Below are positions 1 through 8,177 of a stretch of DNA of 42,802 nucleotides, piece by piece; position 1 is the first letter of the stretch, and every line of letters begins with the position of its first letter. The stretch covers positions 146,842-189,643 of the forward strand of contig CALRGT010000001.1 of assembly GCA_943358095.1 (NCBI GenBank). The letters run 5' to 3'. The notes beneath the pieces were generated by a model. That model made no database searches and had not been told where the DNA came from. It saw only the letters and a list, made by a program, of their open reading frames with translations. The DNA is from an uncultured Candidatus Saccharimonas sp. Lineage in GTDB: Bacteria; Patescibacteriota; Saccharimonadia; Saccharimonadales; AQU-01. The position numbers were made by a program, and so were the translations under genes.

Positions 1-100
1 GTAATGCCGCATACGTCACACCCGTCATTAATACCACCACAGCACTTATTACTCCGACAGCCCGCGATACTGCTCCCACCCAAATTGATTTTATACTCAT
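1..100 (-). CDS. N-terminus of a secreted or membrane protein (partial)
   Basis: The gene runs off the left edge, so only about 33 codons are visible. The start ATG (98-100) is preceded by a strong Shine-Dalgarno sequence (AGGAGGG, about 4 nt away), one of the best in the window. The peptide begins MSIKSIWVGAVSRAVGV and continues with a long hydrophobic run ending in TYAAL. This looks like a signal peptide or a first membrane segment. The function cannot be told from this fragment. A perfect 11-bp dyad lies directly upstream of the Shine-Dalgarno site. Confidence 0.7.
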   Translation of the reverse strand, partial: MSIKSIWVGAVSRAVGVISAVVVLMTGVTYAAL

Positions 101-110
101 ACACCCTCCT

Positions 111-148
111 TAATTAGTTAGTAATTTTCATACTGCGCTAACTAATTA
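111..148 (-). promoter_or_regulatory. 11-bp perfect dyad in the leader of the left-edge gene
   Basis: TAATTAGTTAG (111-121) and CTAACTAATTA (138-148) are perfect inverted repeats separated by 16 nt. In the minus-strand transcript the dyad ends right next to the AGGAGGG ribosome binding site. It could be an operator for a dimeric regulator or an mRNA hairpin that limits access to the ribosome binding site. It lacks a T-tract, so it is not a terminator. Confidence 0.5.
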
Positions 149-227
149 TTGGAGTCAAACATTATTCATATTGAGTTAATGTTCACCTGGTTTTGTAAGA
201 TATTTGTAAGATTCAGAACGAGTAGTA

Positions 228-647
228 CTAGTCTAATTTGTGCCCTAGGCGAGCTTTGTTAGCCCATTCATCAGCCAGTTCATTGCCAGGGTCGTCATTG
301 TGACCACGAACCCAAACTAAGGTCGCTTTTGAGTTTCGATAAAGCGGGCAAACCTCCTGGACTATATCCAAATTCTTAATCACACCTCCCTTTTTCTTCC
401 AACCGTTAGCCTCCCAAGATATAGACCATTTGGTGATAACATTAATCCAAAATTCACTGTCTGTGTATATCTCGCAGTGAAGATTATTGGAATCTTTTAA
501 CGCTGCAATAATAGCCAAACCCTCCATTCGAATATTGGTAGTCTCTACTTCACCACCTAATATCGCCGGCTTCATATCTCTGATAACAGAATACCCGCCC
601 TTGCCAGGATTAGGCTCGCAACTTCCATCAGTATAATAAACAATCAT
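228..647 (-). CDS. rnhA: ribonuclease HI
   Basis: Cleaves RNA in RNA:DNA hybrids, removing R-loops and primers in the cytoplasm. The 139-residue protein is normal for the family. The first strand reads VYYTDGSCEPNPGKGGYS and contains the first catalytic Asp. A later YTDSEFWINVI carries the active-site Asp of the DSxxV/I-type motif, and VRGHNDDPGNELADEWA is the C-terminal His/Asp block. The start ATG (645-647) has no convincing Shine-Dalgarno site. It lies downstream of glyS on the same strand with a 119-nt gap, so it probably has its own promoter or is read through from glyS. Confidence 0.93.
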   Translation of the reverse strand: MIVYYTDGSCEPNPGKGGYSVIRDMKPAILGGEVETTNIRMEGLAIIAALKDSNNLHCEIYTDSEFWINVITKWSISWEANGWKKKGGVIKNLDIVQEVCPLYRNSKATLVWVRGHNDDPGNELADEWANKARLGHKLD

Positions 648-766
648 TCTGTCTGTACCCTCAATTCGTTATTAATAATCATAACAGTGTAAGCATTTCA
701 GATTCCACGATTGCTTTTTGTTATAACTGTTAAGCTTATAGTGGCAGGTATCTATAACAGTGTCAA

Positions 767-2134
767 CTATCCTGCAATATTTTCGATTTTAGTTCTAGTT
801 TGTTCGGTTGTATCACGATCACGAACTGTTACTGTTCCGTCTTCAAGCGTCTGGAAGTCAATTGTAATACATTTTGGTGTACCTATTTCGTCCTGTCGGC
901 GATAGCGCTTGCCTATGTTGCCGTTATCATCAAATTCGCACATATAATTCTTACTCAACATGTCGTATACTTCGTGCGCTTTAGCAACAAGCTCTGGTTT
1001 ATTTCTGAGTAAAGGCGATACAGCGAATTTGATAGGAGCGAGGCTTGGGTGAAGTTTTAGTACTGTCCGTGATTCCCCGTTAGCTAATGTCTCTACAGTA
1101 TAGGCGTCTGACAAAACCGCCAAGAACATTCTATTCAAACCAACTGAACTCTCAATAACATGAGGTAAATAACGGGTATTACCAGTTGGGTCAAAATAAG
1201 TAAGGTCTTTGCCGCTACCCTTTTGATGTGCGCCAAGGTCATAGTCACCTCTTGCGTGAACGCCCTCGAGCTCTTTGAACCCGAATGGATACTTATACTC
1301 TATGTCATATGCTTCTTTGGCGTAAAACACTAAGTTTTCGTGTTTGTGCCATTGCATGTTTTCTTCGCGGATACCGATAGTTTTATAAAAATTCCAACGA
1401 TATTGTCTAAGTTTTTCAAATTCTTCTAGTTCTGTTTCAGGATTAGTAAAGTATTGCATTTCCATCTGTTCAAATTCACGGGTTCGGAAAATAAATTGAC
1501 GAGGACTAATTTCGTTACGAAAAGCCTTGCCTATTTGGGCTATTCCAAAAGGAACCTTTACGCGAGAACTGTCTACGACATTAGGAAAATTGACATAGAT
1601 ACCTTGGCAAGTTTCACCACGCAAGTAAACTGGGTTGTCGTCCATATCATCACTAAAATTACCAAGATTGGATTTAACCAAAAGATTAAAATTCTTTACT
1701 TCACCGAATTCTTTTTTGCCACAATTTGGACATTTGATTTCTGTACGATGCTTGTCGAATAAATTATTCAGCTGCTCGGTAGACATCTTCTCGTCAGCCT
1801 GCTCACCTAACTCTTCTAGAGTATGATCAGCACGAATACGGGTGTGACAATTATTACACTCTGCTAACGGATCGCTAAAGCCACCAACATGTCCACTAGC
1901 CTTCCAGATTTCTGGGTGCATAAATATACCGCTATCAAGGCCGACAATATCTTGCCTTTGCTGGACCATATATTTCCACCAAGCATTCTTAAGATTATTG
2001 GCAAGTTCTACTCCGTAAGGACCGTAGTCATAAACCCCAGCGTACCCTCCGTAAATCTCACTACTACCAAATACAAAACCTCGCCGCTTGGCAAGACTTA
2101 CGATATCTTCTAAAGAAACAATTTTTTCGCTCAT
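767..2134 (-). CDS. glyS: glycyl-tRNA synthetase, single-chain (alpha2) type
   Basis: Charges tRNA-Gly with glycine. This is a class II synthetase of the eukaryote/Thermus-like homodimeric kind rather than the alpha2-beta2 GlyQ/GlyS type. The N-terminus KRRGFVFGSSEIYGG is diagnostic. The Cys pairs near residues 92-95 and 136-139 (CNNC, CPNC) probably form the zinc site. FRNEISPRQFIFRTREF is class II motif 2, and ESSVGLNRMFLAVL near residue 330 is motif 3. An anticodon-binding domain makes up the C-terminus (KLHPSLAPIKFAV onward). The 455 residues are complete. A TACAAT -10 lies 13 nt upstream of the ATG. Confidence 0.96.
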   Translation of the reverse strand: MSEKIVSLEDIVSLAKRRGFVFGSSEIYGGYAGVYDYGPYGVELANNLKNAWWKYMVQQRQDIVGLDSGIFMHPEIWKASGHVGGFSDPLAECNNCHTRIRADHTLEELGEQADEKMSTEQLNNLFDKHRTEIKCPNCGKKEFGEVKNFNLLVKSNLGNFSDDMDDNPVYLRGETCQGIYVNFPNVVDSSRVKVPFGIAQIGKAFRNEISPRQFIFRTREFEQMEMQYFTNPETELEEFEKLRQYRWNFYKTIGIREENMQWHKHENLVFYAKEAYDIEYKYPFGFKELEGVHARGDYDLGAHQKGSGKDLTYFDPTGNTRYLPHVIESSVGLNRMFLAVLSDAYTVETLANGESRTVLKLHPSLAPIKFAVSPLLRNKPELVAKAHEVYDMLSKNYMCEFDDNGNIGKRYRRQDEIGTPKCITIDFQTLEDGTVTVRDRDTTEQTRTKIENIAG

Positions 2135-2147
2135 AGTTTATGGATAT

Positions 2148-2153
2148 ATTGTA
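2148..2153 (-). promoter_or_regulatory. -10 element of glyS
   Basis: TACAAT on the minus strand, 13 nt before the glyS ATG. No good -35 hexamer is visible at 16-18 nt, and the predicted leader is only about 6 nt. Confidence 0.4.
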
Positions 2154-2291
2154 CCTTAAACCCTGTAAATATAGAATTCACTAACTCTTTTGAAGTCATC
2201 AATGCAGAAGCAAGGTTAATCCTAGCCTATATAATCAAGGATCTTCTCGTGCTAACGGTTGGATATATAAGAAAAGATATAGAAATAACAG

Positions 2292-2711
2292 TTACGGATG
2301 TCGGTTGAAGCGATCGTCGTGGGTAATCCTACGAACTTCTTTAATCTTTGCTGCTGCTTCTCGCATGTTAACAACATTTTGTGTCGTAAGGTTTTTAGGT
2401 AAATCTTTTGATGCACCAGTCATAATATCAAAAGCCTTTAACATAAACGCCCCTGCCTTGCCCGGCAATGGTCTTTCTAGTAAGGGCAATTTCTTTTCTT
2501 GCTCTATAGATTCTCGTACTATGCCGTGGGGTGGCGTCAAGTCAGTTTGTTTATAATCTAAAGGCATGGTCTCTTCTGACCAGTCATAAGGCTTATCAAG
2601 AGCTTTTCGTAGCGAAGGAGCACTTGTAATAGGTACGACAATTGAACTTTCAGGTTTAAAAGGTCGAGGTATCGCGCCTGCTGGATCTGATTCTATTGTT
2701 ATTTTATTCAT
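2292..2711 (-). CDS. hypothetical protein, 139 residues
   Basis: Function not recognised. The product is soluble, proline-rich in its first half (AGAIPRPFKPESS, LTPPHG) and charged at the C-terminus, with no signal peptide or membrane segment. It is transcribed as its own unit: a near-consensus promoter (TTGACA, 17 bp, TATAGT) ends 9 nt before the ATG, so the mRNA should be nearly leaderless. It sits between the membrane Clp gene and glyS. The strong promoter and clean reading frame make it a real gene. Confidence 0.75.
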   Translation of the reverse strand: MNKITIESDPAGAIPRPFKPESSIVVPITSAPSLRKALDKPYDWSEETMPLDYKQTDLTPPHGIVRESIEQEKKLPLLERPLPGKAGAFMLKAFDIMTGASKDLPKNLTTQNVVNMREAAAKIKEVRRITHDDRFNRHP

Positions 2712-2720
2712 GATGATAGT

Positions 2721-2749
2721 ACTATAACAAACTTAAGCGTTATTGTCAA
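2721..2749 (-). promoter_or_regulatory. near-consensus promoter for the 139-residue hypothetical gene
   Basis: Minus strand: -35 TTGACA (2744-2749), spacer exactly 17 bp, -10 TATAGT (2721-2726). The ATG at 2709-2711 begins 9 nt after the -10, so the expected leader is 2-3 nt. Confidence 0.8.
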
Positions 2750-2765
2750 TAACCTGTCCTTAGTA

Positions 2766-5135
2766 CTACTTAGGGATTACTATGTCTGCGACATCAAGCT
2801 TGACTACGCTGCCATATTTCGCCTGCCCCTGGAGTATTCTCGTAGCAACAACATCTTCAACTGTTTTCTGAATAATATGACGCATTGGGCGAGCCCCAAA
2901 CTCAGGATCATAGCCTGCCTTTGTAATCATAGCCAGAGCAGCATCTGTAAGTTCAACACTAACACTTTGCTTAGCCAGATTCTTATTAATTCCATCGATC
3001 ATCAACTTCGCTACTTGCAATAGCTCCACCTCATTAAGCGGCCTGAACAAAACTACTTCATCATAACGATTTATAAGTTCTGGCCTGAACTGTCCTGTTG
3101 AAATCAACTTATCTATCAGCGGACGCTCAAAATCTGATAATGATTCGCCGGCAGCAATTTTTTCTATAATATCATTAGAGCCCGCGTTCGAAGTCGTAAT
3201 TATGATAGCGCTCCTAAATGACGCTGGACGACCATTGCTATCGGTCAACATACCCTCATCAAGAAGCTGTAATAGTAGGTTCAAAATATTAGGATGAGCC
3301 TTTTCGATTTCATCAAGTAATACAACCGAGAAAGGCTGCTTTCGTATTGCAAGTATTAGGCTCTGAGAGCTGTTCGCGCCATCGCCCAATAGACGAGACA
3401 CATCACTCGCCTGCTGATACTCACTCATATCCAGCCTAATCATATTGTCACTACTACCATAATATGTAGCCGCTAATGATTTCGCTAATTCGGTTTTACC
3501 AACACCAGTTGGCCCAAGGAACAAAAAACTACCGGCTGGTCGATATGGACTAGTTACACCCGCCCGTACTCTTCGTAGTGCGCCAGCAATTGCCGATACC
3601 GCCTGAGTCTGGTTAATCATTCGTTCGTGAATTTTATCCTCTAGATTTAGCAAAACATCTGTTTCTTCCGCGCCAACTGCACCGACCTTAATGCCTAGAG
3701 TCTTTTCGATGGCCATCTGAACAGACTTGGCTGTCATGATTTTATTCTCACTATAGACTAACGACTGATCAAGCAAGCTAATGCCCTTCCCCGGGAATGC
3801 TAGCTCGCTCATATACTGCTCGCTAAGTCTATAAGCCTCTCTAATGGCTTCGTAGGTAATCAAAACGCCCGTTCTGGCTCCCATTGTCAGCGCAGTATCT
3901 TCAAGAACTTTATAGGTGCTTTCTTGTGGGGGCTCGCTAATTGTCACTACAGAAAAGTTACTGGCAAGGCTCTCATTGGTTGATTTGAGTCTTTGAAAAT
4001 CGTTAGCCGTAAAAGCTGCAATAATCTTAACACGGTGTGTCTGCAAAACAGGCAGAAGTATTTGAGCCATATTAAATGCTCCGGCTCCGTCTCCAAAAAA
4101 TAACTGAGCCTCGTCCAGAAATAAAATTATATTGCCTGCTTGTACTGCCTCATAAAAAATTTGAAGCATTGTTTGCTCTAGATTATCTTTTTCGGTAGAC
4201 AATAGCTGTGAGGCGTTTAGACTTATTATCTGATGATGCTTTAATCCACCGTCAGTACCTAACAATAATCTTTCGGCGACAGCATGAACTAAACCTGTCT
4301 TACCTGTACCCGTCTGGCCTACTATAGCCACGCCGCCCGATCCTTGTATTAAATTATTAACAACAATATCAGACGAAGCCGCCTGAGCCAAGAAATGAAA
4401 ATGCACGTTACCAAATTCAACAATTTGACTGATATTTTGACTGAATTTATTTAAAGTTGGAGTGAAGCCCATTGCCCAATCTCTCCCCATGCCACCAAAA
4501 TATGGCTTAGGTAATTTAGAATATGTCAACACCCTGTCAAGCCAATCGCTAATTTCGGTTATATCGGAGCTATGAAAATTAAGTTCAGAAAGGTAGGACT
4601 TTATGCTGTCATTCGAATCAAGAAGCACAGCAACTATTGTGCCGCCATGAATTTCTTTATTCTTTACCTTATCACTAGTTCTAAATATATCTGTAGCATG
4701 CCATAGCTGGGCTGATTCTGACTCGTTTTCGCTCAGCAAATTTGCTATATCATCAACAGATATTAACATCCTATTGATAATAAATGAGCCTTCTTTAGTA
4801 TTGACCGCGTCAAGCCATATCGACCTAGGACTTAAGGGCTTAGTTAAGCTCCCAAGTAGACTAGCTTCTAGTAAATCCTCTAGCTTATCACTGGCTAGAT
4901 TTCCGGCGGGCATAAAAAGGTCAAACTGCTGCCAACAAGCCAGTACCGTAGAAGTTAACGCCAAAGCCAAAAATAAATAAAAAAAGCTACTGAAGTTATT
5001 TTGATAGCCAAAATATAACGTAAGCAAGCCAAAAATAAAGATACTCAGGATAAGCAGATCCCTACCAGTAGTTCCGATCTTGTTGCCTAGTCTGGCTCGT
5101 TTTGCCCGCATGCTTGATAAGTTAAGGTCTGTCAT
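2766..5135 (-). CDS. membrane-anchored Clp-type (HSP100) AAA+ ATPase
   Basis: A two-AAA+-domain unfoldase of the ClpA/B/C family, 789 residues. It opens with two predicted membrane helices (about residues 26-45 and 48-66), which is unusual because typical Clp ATPases are cytosolic. A Clp-N-like region follows (about 85-205). AAA-1 has Walker A GQTGTGKT (273-280) and Walker B ILFLDEA (about 337). AAA-2 has Walker A GPTGVGKT (541-548), Walker B VVLLDEIEKAH (about 604), a sensor at TTSNAGS and a C-terminal sensor-2 GARPMRH. I see no clear ClpP-docking IGF/LGF loop, so it may remodel proteins rather than feed ClpP. The ATG overlaps the stop of the small membrane protein gene by 1 nt (TAATG), which suggests the two act together. 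Confidence 0.88.
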   Translation of the reverse strand: MTDLNLSSMRAKRARLGNKIGTTGRDLLILSIFIFGLLTLYFGYQNNFSSFFYLFLALALTSTVLACWQQFDLFMPAGNLASDKLEDLLEASLLGSLTKPLSPRSIWLDAVNTKEGSFIINRMLISVDDIANLLSENESESAQLWHATDIFRTSDKVKNKEIHGGTIVAVLLDSNDSIKSYLSELNFHSSDITEISDWLDRVLTYSKLPKPYFGGMGRDWAMGFTPTLNKFSQNISQIVEFGNVHFHFLAQAASSDIVVNNLIQGSGGVAIVGQTGTGKTGLVHAVAERLLLGTDGGLKHHQIISLNASQLLSTEKDNLEQTMLQIFYEAVQAGNIILFLDEAQLFFGDGAGAFNMAQILLPVLQTHRVKIIAAFTANDFQRLKSTNESLASNFSVVTISEPPQESTYKVLEDTALTMGARTGVLITYEAIREAYRLSEQYMSELAFPGKGISLLDQSLVYSENKIMTAKSVQMAIEKTLGIKVGAVGAEETDVLLNLEDKIHERMINQTQAVSAIAGALRRVRAGVTSPYRPAGSFLFLGPTGVGKTELAKSLAATYYGSSDNMIRLDMSEYQQASDVSRLLGDGANSSQSLILAIRKQPFSVVLLDEIEKAHPNILNLLLQLLDEGMLTDSNGRPASFRSAIIITTSNAGSNDIIEKIAAGESLSDFERPLIDKLISTGQFRPELINRYDEVVLFRPLNEVELLQVAKLMIDGINKNLAKQSVSVELTDAALAMITKAGYDPEFGARPMRHIIQKTVEDVVATRILQGQAKYGSVVKLDVADIVIPK

Positions 5136-5524
5136 TATTTAACAAAGCCTCCAAATAGCGCCATAAATAGCGACAACGCTACTCCGATAGGTAGTAATGG
5201 CCACACTACTACTATTGCCAACCCCACTACACTACTGATGATTATCAAAATTAGACCAGTGAACAGTACTATTGACCTCACAAAAAAACCAACAGCTCTT
5301 GATACTGCATTGTCCCCTATACTTTTAAGCATCATATCAAGAGAGCCGTCACTCTCCGTTACTATTCTTTTCCAAGGAGAAAAGAGCGTCATAATAAGTA
5401 TTTTGACAGAAAAAATTTGCGCAGTCGCAATAACTAATCTACGGGCACGCATAACAGTGTCCGAAAATCCAGTTCCGTACCACCAATAGAAGAACTCAAG
5501 AAACATAACCATATTGTAACGCAT
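5135..5524 (-). CDS. small membrane protein coupled to the Clp ATPase
   Basis: Function not recognised. The start is uncertain. I chose ATG 5522-5524, giving 129 residues beginning MRYNMVMFLEFFYWWYG. A TTG at 5567-5569 and a GTG at 5543-5545 are alternatives, and the TTG would overlap recO. Two strongly hydrophobic C-terminal helices (SIVLFTGLILIIISSVVGLA and a following VVWPLLPIGVALSLFM segment) are separated by a basic/amphipathic stretch from an N-terminal hydrophobic part. Translational coupling to the membrane Clp ATPase suggests a partner or anchor protein (inference). Confidence 0.7.
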   Translation of the reverse strand: MRYNMVMFLEFFYWWYGTGFSDTVMRARRLVIATAQIFSVKILIMTLFSPWKRIVTESDGSLDMMLKSIGDNAVSRAVGFFVRSIVLFTGLILIIISSVVGLAIVVVWPLLPIGVALSLFMALFGGFVK

Positions 5525-5546
5525 AAACCAATCTGTCGATAGCACT

Positions 5547-6233
5547 TTAGACTCTAATATGTTGAGCAACCATTGACTGGACTAGAAATAAACAATCCGG
5601 CAATACTAAATCAATATCTTTCACAGAACTAAGAGCTTTTGGCGTATTAAGGCTTATGGCCAACCGAAGCAACTTTATGTGATCCGAGCTATAGTTACCA
5701 GAAACGGCAAAAGTCATATCTTCGGAGTTAAAATCATATTTAACACCTGTAACAAGATTTTCACCGGACCTGTCGGTGTGCAGATTAGGTGAATGGCCGG
5801 TAGTATTAAGCAGTCGCAGTCCAAACCATAATCTAATACATTCAAGTCTTATCGAGCTGTCGTTTATTGCCGCTAAGGCCGTGTTCAGTAAATTGAAGTA
5901 TTCTTCACCTGCCAGATCTTCTGTCACTTTATTGATATTCTTTAGCACCTCATAGCCGTACATAGTTCTATCAATATCATGAACAATTGATGAATAATGA
6001 TTTATTAATCTAGCTGATATTAAAGTGCCGATCTCTCCCCTTCCAGGAATATAAGTGATGTCGCTGACACTAAATAACTCAATCCCGCCTGCCGACTTGC
6101 TCTTAATCCTTCGTACACCCTTAGCAATCAAACGAATTTTGCCATGGTCTATAGTTAGAACAGTGATAATCCTATCGGCCTCGCCAAATTCTGTGCGCGA
6201 TAGTACTATTCCCTTGGTTACAATTTGGTTCAT
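5547..6233 (-). CDS. recO: DNA repair protein RecO
   Basis: RecO helps RecF/RecR load RecA on SSB-coated DNA during gap repair. The N-terminal OB-fold starts QIVTKGIVLSRTEFGEADRII, the usual RecO opening, followed by GKIRLIAKGVRR. The C-terminal helical domain contains LECIRLWFGLRLL. The four zinc-binding Cys of many RecO proteins are not present. The ATG (6231-6233) overlaps the TGA of the upstream receiver-like gene by 1 nt. A longer TTG start is possible but unnecessary. At 228 residues it is slightly short but complete. Confidence 0.9.
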   Translation of the reverse strand: MNQIVTKGIVLSRTEFGEADRIITVLTIDHGKIRLIAKGVRRIKSKSAGGIELFSVSDITYIPGRGEIGTLISARLINHYSSIVHDIDRTMYGYEVLKNINKVTEDLAGEEYFNLLNTALAAINDSSIRLECIRLWFGLRLLNTTGHSPNLHTDRSGENLVTGVKYDFNSEDMTFAVSGNYSSDHIKLLRLAISLNTPKALSSVKDIDLVLPDCLFLVQSMVAQHIRV

Positions 6234-6628
6234 CAAAGAGCCTTAACGCCATCAGAAGATAGTACTCGCTCTACTGAAGATAGAAGATCCTGCAACTTAG
6301 TAATCGGCTTGTAGTGATATCCAGAAATTTTTAATAAGCCCCAGGATTTTGGATTTAAAGCTCCCCTACTTGGAACTACATGACTAACGATTAACAACGG
6401 TATATCTTGCCACTCTGGGTAAGATCTAAATTCATACAAAAATTCTATGCCGTTATGTATGGCTATTTCTATTTCAAGCAAGACTAGGTCGGGTATATTT
6501 TCGTCTGCACTGGTTATAGCGTCCTGAGCCGTCCTGCAATGACTTACTGAATATCCAGAAAGCTCAAGAGACGATGTATATAATTTGCCAAGAGAAATGT
6601 CTGGCTCAACCAATAAAATATGTGCCAT
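6233..6628 (-). CDS. degenerate receiver domain protein (pseudo-receiver)
   Basis: A single CheY-like fold, 131 residues: ILLVEPD at the N-terminus (acidic-pocket strand), DLVLLEIE where the phosphoacceptor strand should be, LIVSHV for the Thr/Ser strand and YHYKPIT with the conserved Lys (K107). The phosphorylated Asp is replaced by Glu (E52) and the acidic pair is reduced to E8-P-D10. The Glu may mimic the phosphorylated state (inference). It lies 1 nt after the stop of the degenerate kinase gene and overlaps recO, so the three are translated together. It may be a protein-interaction module rather than a phospho-switch. Confidence 0.8.
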   Translation of the reverse strand: MAHILLVEPDISLGKLYTSSLELSGYSVSHCRTAQDAITSADENIPDLVLLEIEIAIHNGIEFLYEFRSYPEWQDIPLLIVSHVVPSRGALNPKSWGLLKISGYHYKPITKLQDLLSSVERVLSSDGVKAL

Positions 6629-6629
6629 A

Positions 6630-7355
6630 TTAAACTAAGCTCAGTTGTTTACTTGGATTAAGCGTGGCAGCCAGGCCGCTAAATTTCTGGTGGTGAGCAA
6701 CTCTTAGGCGCGTAGACATTGTTTCTAGCAAAGAATCAGCCACAAAAACTCCAGCACCACTGCCAGCAACTAAACCAGGCAATGACTGTCTTGTGTGTCC
6801 GTAGAGAGAGTGAGCTCGTTTATACATATCGTTACTGATACTGTCTGAGTCTGTAAATATTCCAGCTACGATACCGCTTCTGCCACGATGAGCTCCAAGT
6901 CTGATAATTCTTTTACCGCTAGTGACTGGTTGAGCACTTCGAGCTTCAATAAATACATAGCCCAAACTCATTAATGCAGCCTCTAGTCCGGCTCTGTGTG
7001 CAATAACTGGCTCATAGCGACCGGATATATTCACCTGAAGTTCACACTGTTGCTGATCAGCTAATTTAGAAAGCTGATGTGCTATGTCCGTTAGTACTGC
7101 CGACACAGACACTGGCTCGAACTCTAAAGAGCCTCGCCTACTGGCTAATCTAGTACTTAAGAGATAATTATCTAAGAGTCGTAATGCCGTGTCGGCGGTC
7201 AGTTCGATTGAACTAAAGTTAGTGTCCGTACTCCCGCTCATACGAGCCAATTCAGCCTGTCTGGCAACTTGGAGCAACGGAAGTTTCATATTTTCGACGA
7301 CAGCCTGTAATAAACGCCCGTCGACAATTGTATGCTGCTCATCCTGATGCACCAT
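6630..7355 (-). CDS. degenerate histidine kinase-like protein (pseudokinase)
   Basis: A 241-residue protein resembling the HisKA plus HATPase core of a sensor kinase, with no sensor or membrane segment. The H-box should read H-E-L/M-K-T/S-P-L but is E21-N22-M23-K24-L25-P26-L27, so the phosphoacceptor His is missing. The N-box (EAALMSLGYVFIEA) lacks the catalytic Asn. A G2-like GSGAGVFVADSLLETM remains. Catalysis is therefore unlikely, while the fold seems kept. It is encoded just upstream of a receiver whose Asp is also lost, so both halves decayed or were repurposed together. An extended -10 promoter lies about 43 nt upstream. Confidence 0.72.
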   Translation of the reverse strand: MVHQDEQHTIVDGRLLQAVVENMKLPLLQVARQAELARMSGSTDTNFSSIELTADTALRLLDNYLLSTRLASRRGSLEFEPVSVSAVLTDIAHQLSKLADQQQCELQVNISGRYEPVIAHRAGLEAALMSLGYVFIEARSAQPVTSGKRIIRLGAHRGRSGIVAGIFTDSDSISNDMYKRAHSLYGHTRQSLPGLVAGSGAGVFVADSLLETMSTRLRVAHHQKFSGLAATLNPSKQLSLV

Positions 7356-7397
7356 TAGGTAAGAACCCTTCTTTCCCTAACTCTTACTATTCATACC

Positions 7398-7403
7398 AGT
7401 ATA
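7398..7403 (-). promoter_or_regulatory. extended -10 promoter of the pseudokinase-receiver-recO unit
   Basis: TATACT on the minus strand preceded by TGT (TGn extended -10). No clear -35 is visible. The predicted leader is about 36 nt, unlike the leaderless pattern elsewhere. Confidence 0.45.
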
Positions 7404-7450
7404 ACAAATATGTAGTCACGCAGATGTTGTATTAACTAGCCAAGTAAATA

Positions 7451-8134
7451 TCAAGGCAAGAATGTCAGACTAGGCAATATGCTGTCATTAAAATCAGTCA
7501 GATACTGAGCGGATTCTGTCCAGACCTGAATTGTTTTGTCACGCAGAGGCAGTATAACCATACTTGATTGCTTTCCTGGAAATATCTCACCATCTAGCCT
7601 GACACCCATAACACTAGGAACTAGCGCTGCTTTGAAGGGCGTAACTTTAATTTTTCCAGAGGCAGTTCCTGGTGCATAATTACTAAGAGTTGTGCTATAA
7701 CTAGCTTTAAGCAACTGAAGTCTTAATGCGAACGACACCGAATCCTTACCAGAGTTATCCGCTAAACTAGGAATTGATATTACTCTTGGCTGGAAAAAAG
7801 CATTAACTGTAATATTATTATCGATGGACTCCGATACTGCTGCGTTCCAAATTTTTGGATAATTCAAGCCGATACTTCCATAAACAGCAGGACTAATGTA
7901 ACTAGTTAAAAGACTCTTTTCCTTCTTAGCAAATTCGTTGTCTTTTTCGCTGGCAGTTGTCTGTTTGGCCACCGCAACAGCAGCAGCTATCTTCTTATCT
8001 GTATTATTTCGATAATCCTGTAATCCAAGAAATGCCCAAAGCCCAAATCCGAGAGCTCCTATAAGTAGTAGCGTGGTTAATGACTCGGTCAAAACCAAAC
8101 CATTAATTGCGCCTTTGTCATTTAATCGCTTCAT
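7451..8134 (-). CDS. membrane-anchored hypothetical protein
   Basis: Function not recognised. It has one N-terminal hydrophobic helix (LTTLLLIGALGFGLWAFLGL, about residues 20-39) after a short basic start MKRLNDKGAINGL, giving a pilin-like or signal-anchor layout. A basic/alanine-rich linker and a roughly 160-residue extracytoplasmic part with Ser/Thr-rich strands follow, with no Cys. Its promoter (TTGCGA, 17 bp, TACCAT) ends 7 nt before the ATG, which predicts a leaderless mRNA. It follows xseB but appears to be transcribed separately. Confidence 0.75.
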   Translation of the reverse strand: MKRLNDKGAINGLVLTESLTTLLLIGALGFGLWAFLGLQDYRNNTDKKIAAAVAVAKQTTASEKDNEFAKKEKSLLTSYISPAVYGSIGLNYPKIWNAAVSESIDNNITVNAFFQPRVISIPSLADNSGKDSVSFALRLQLLKASYSTTLSNYAPGTASGKIKVTPFKAALVPSVMGVRLDGEIFPGKQSSMVILPLRDKTIQVWTESAQYLTDFNDSILPSLTFLP

Positions 8135-8141
8135 ACTGTTT

Positions 8142-8170
8142 ATGGTAACTTATGCGAGAGAATGTCGCAA
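8142..8170 (-). promoter_or_regulatory. promoter of the membrane-anchored hypothetical gene
   Basis: Minus strand: -35 TTGCGA (8165-8170), 17-bp spacer, -10 TACCAT (8142-8147), then 7 nt to the ATG at 8132-8134. Leaderless architecture. Confidence 0.55.
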
Positions 8171-8177
8171 GTAGCTA

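Noticed and set aside
711-2113. Plus-strand frames opposite glyS
   Set aside because: Antisense shadows of a conserved synthetase gene with no family or start signals.
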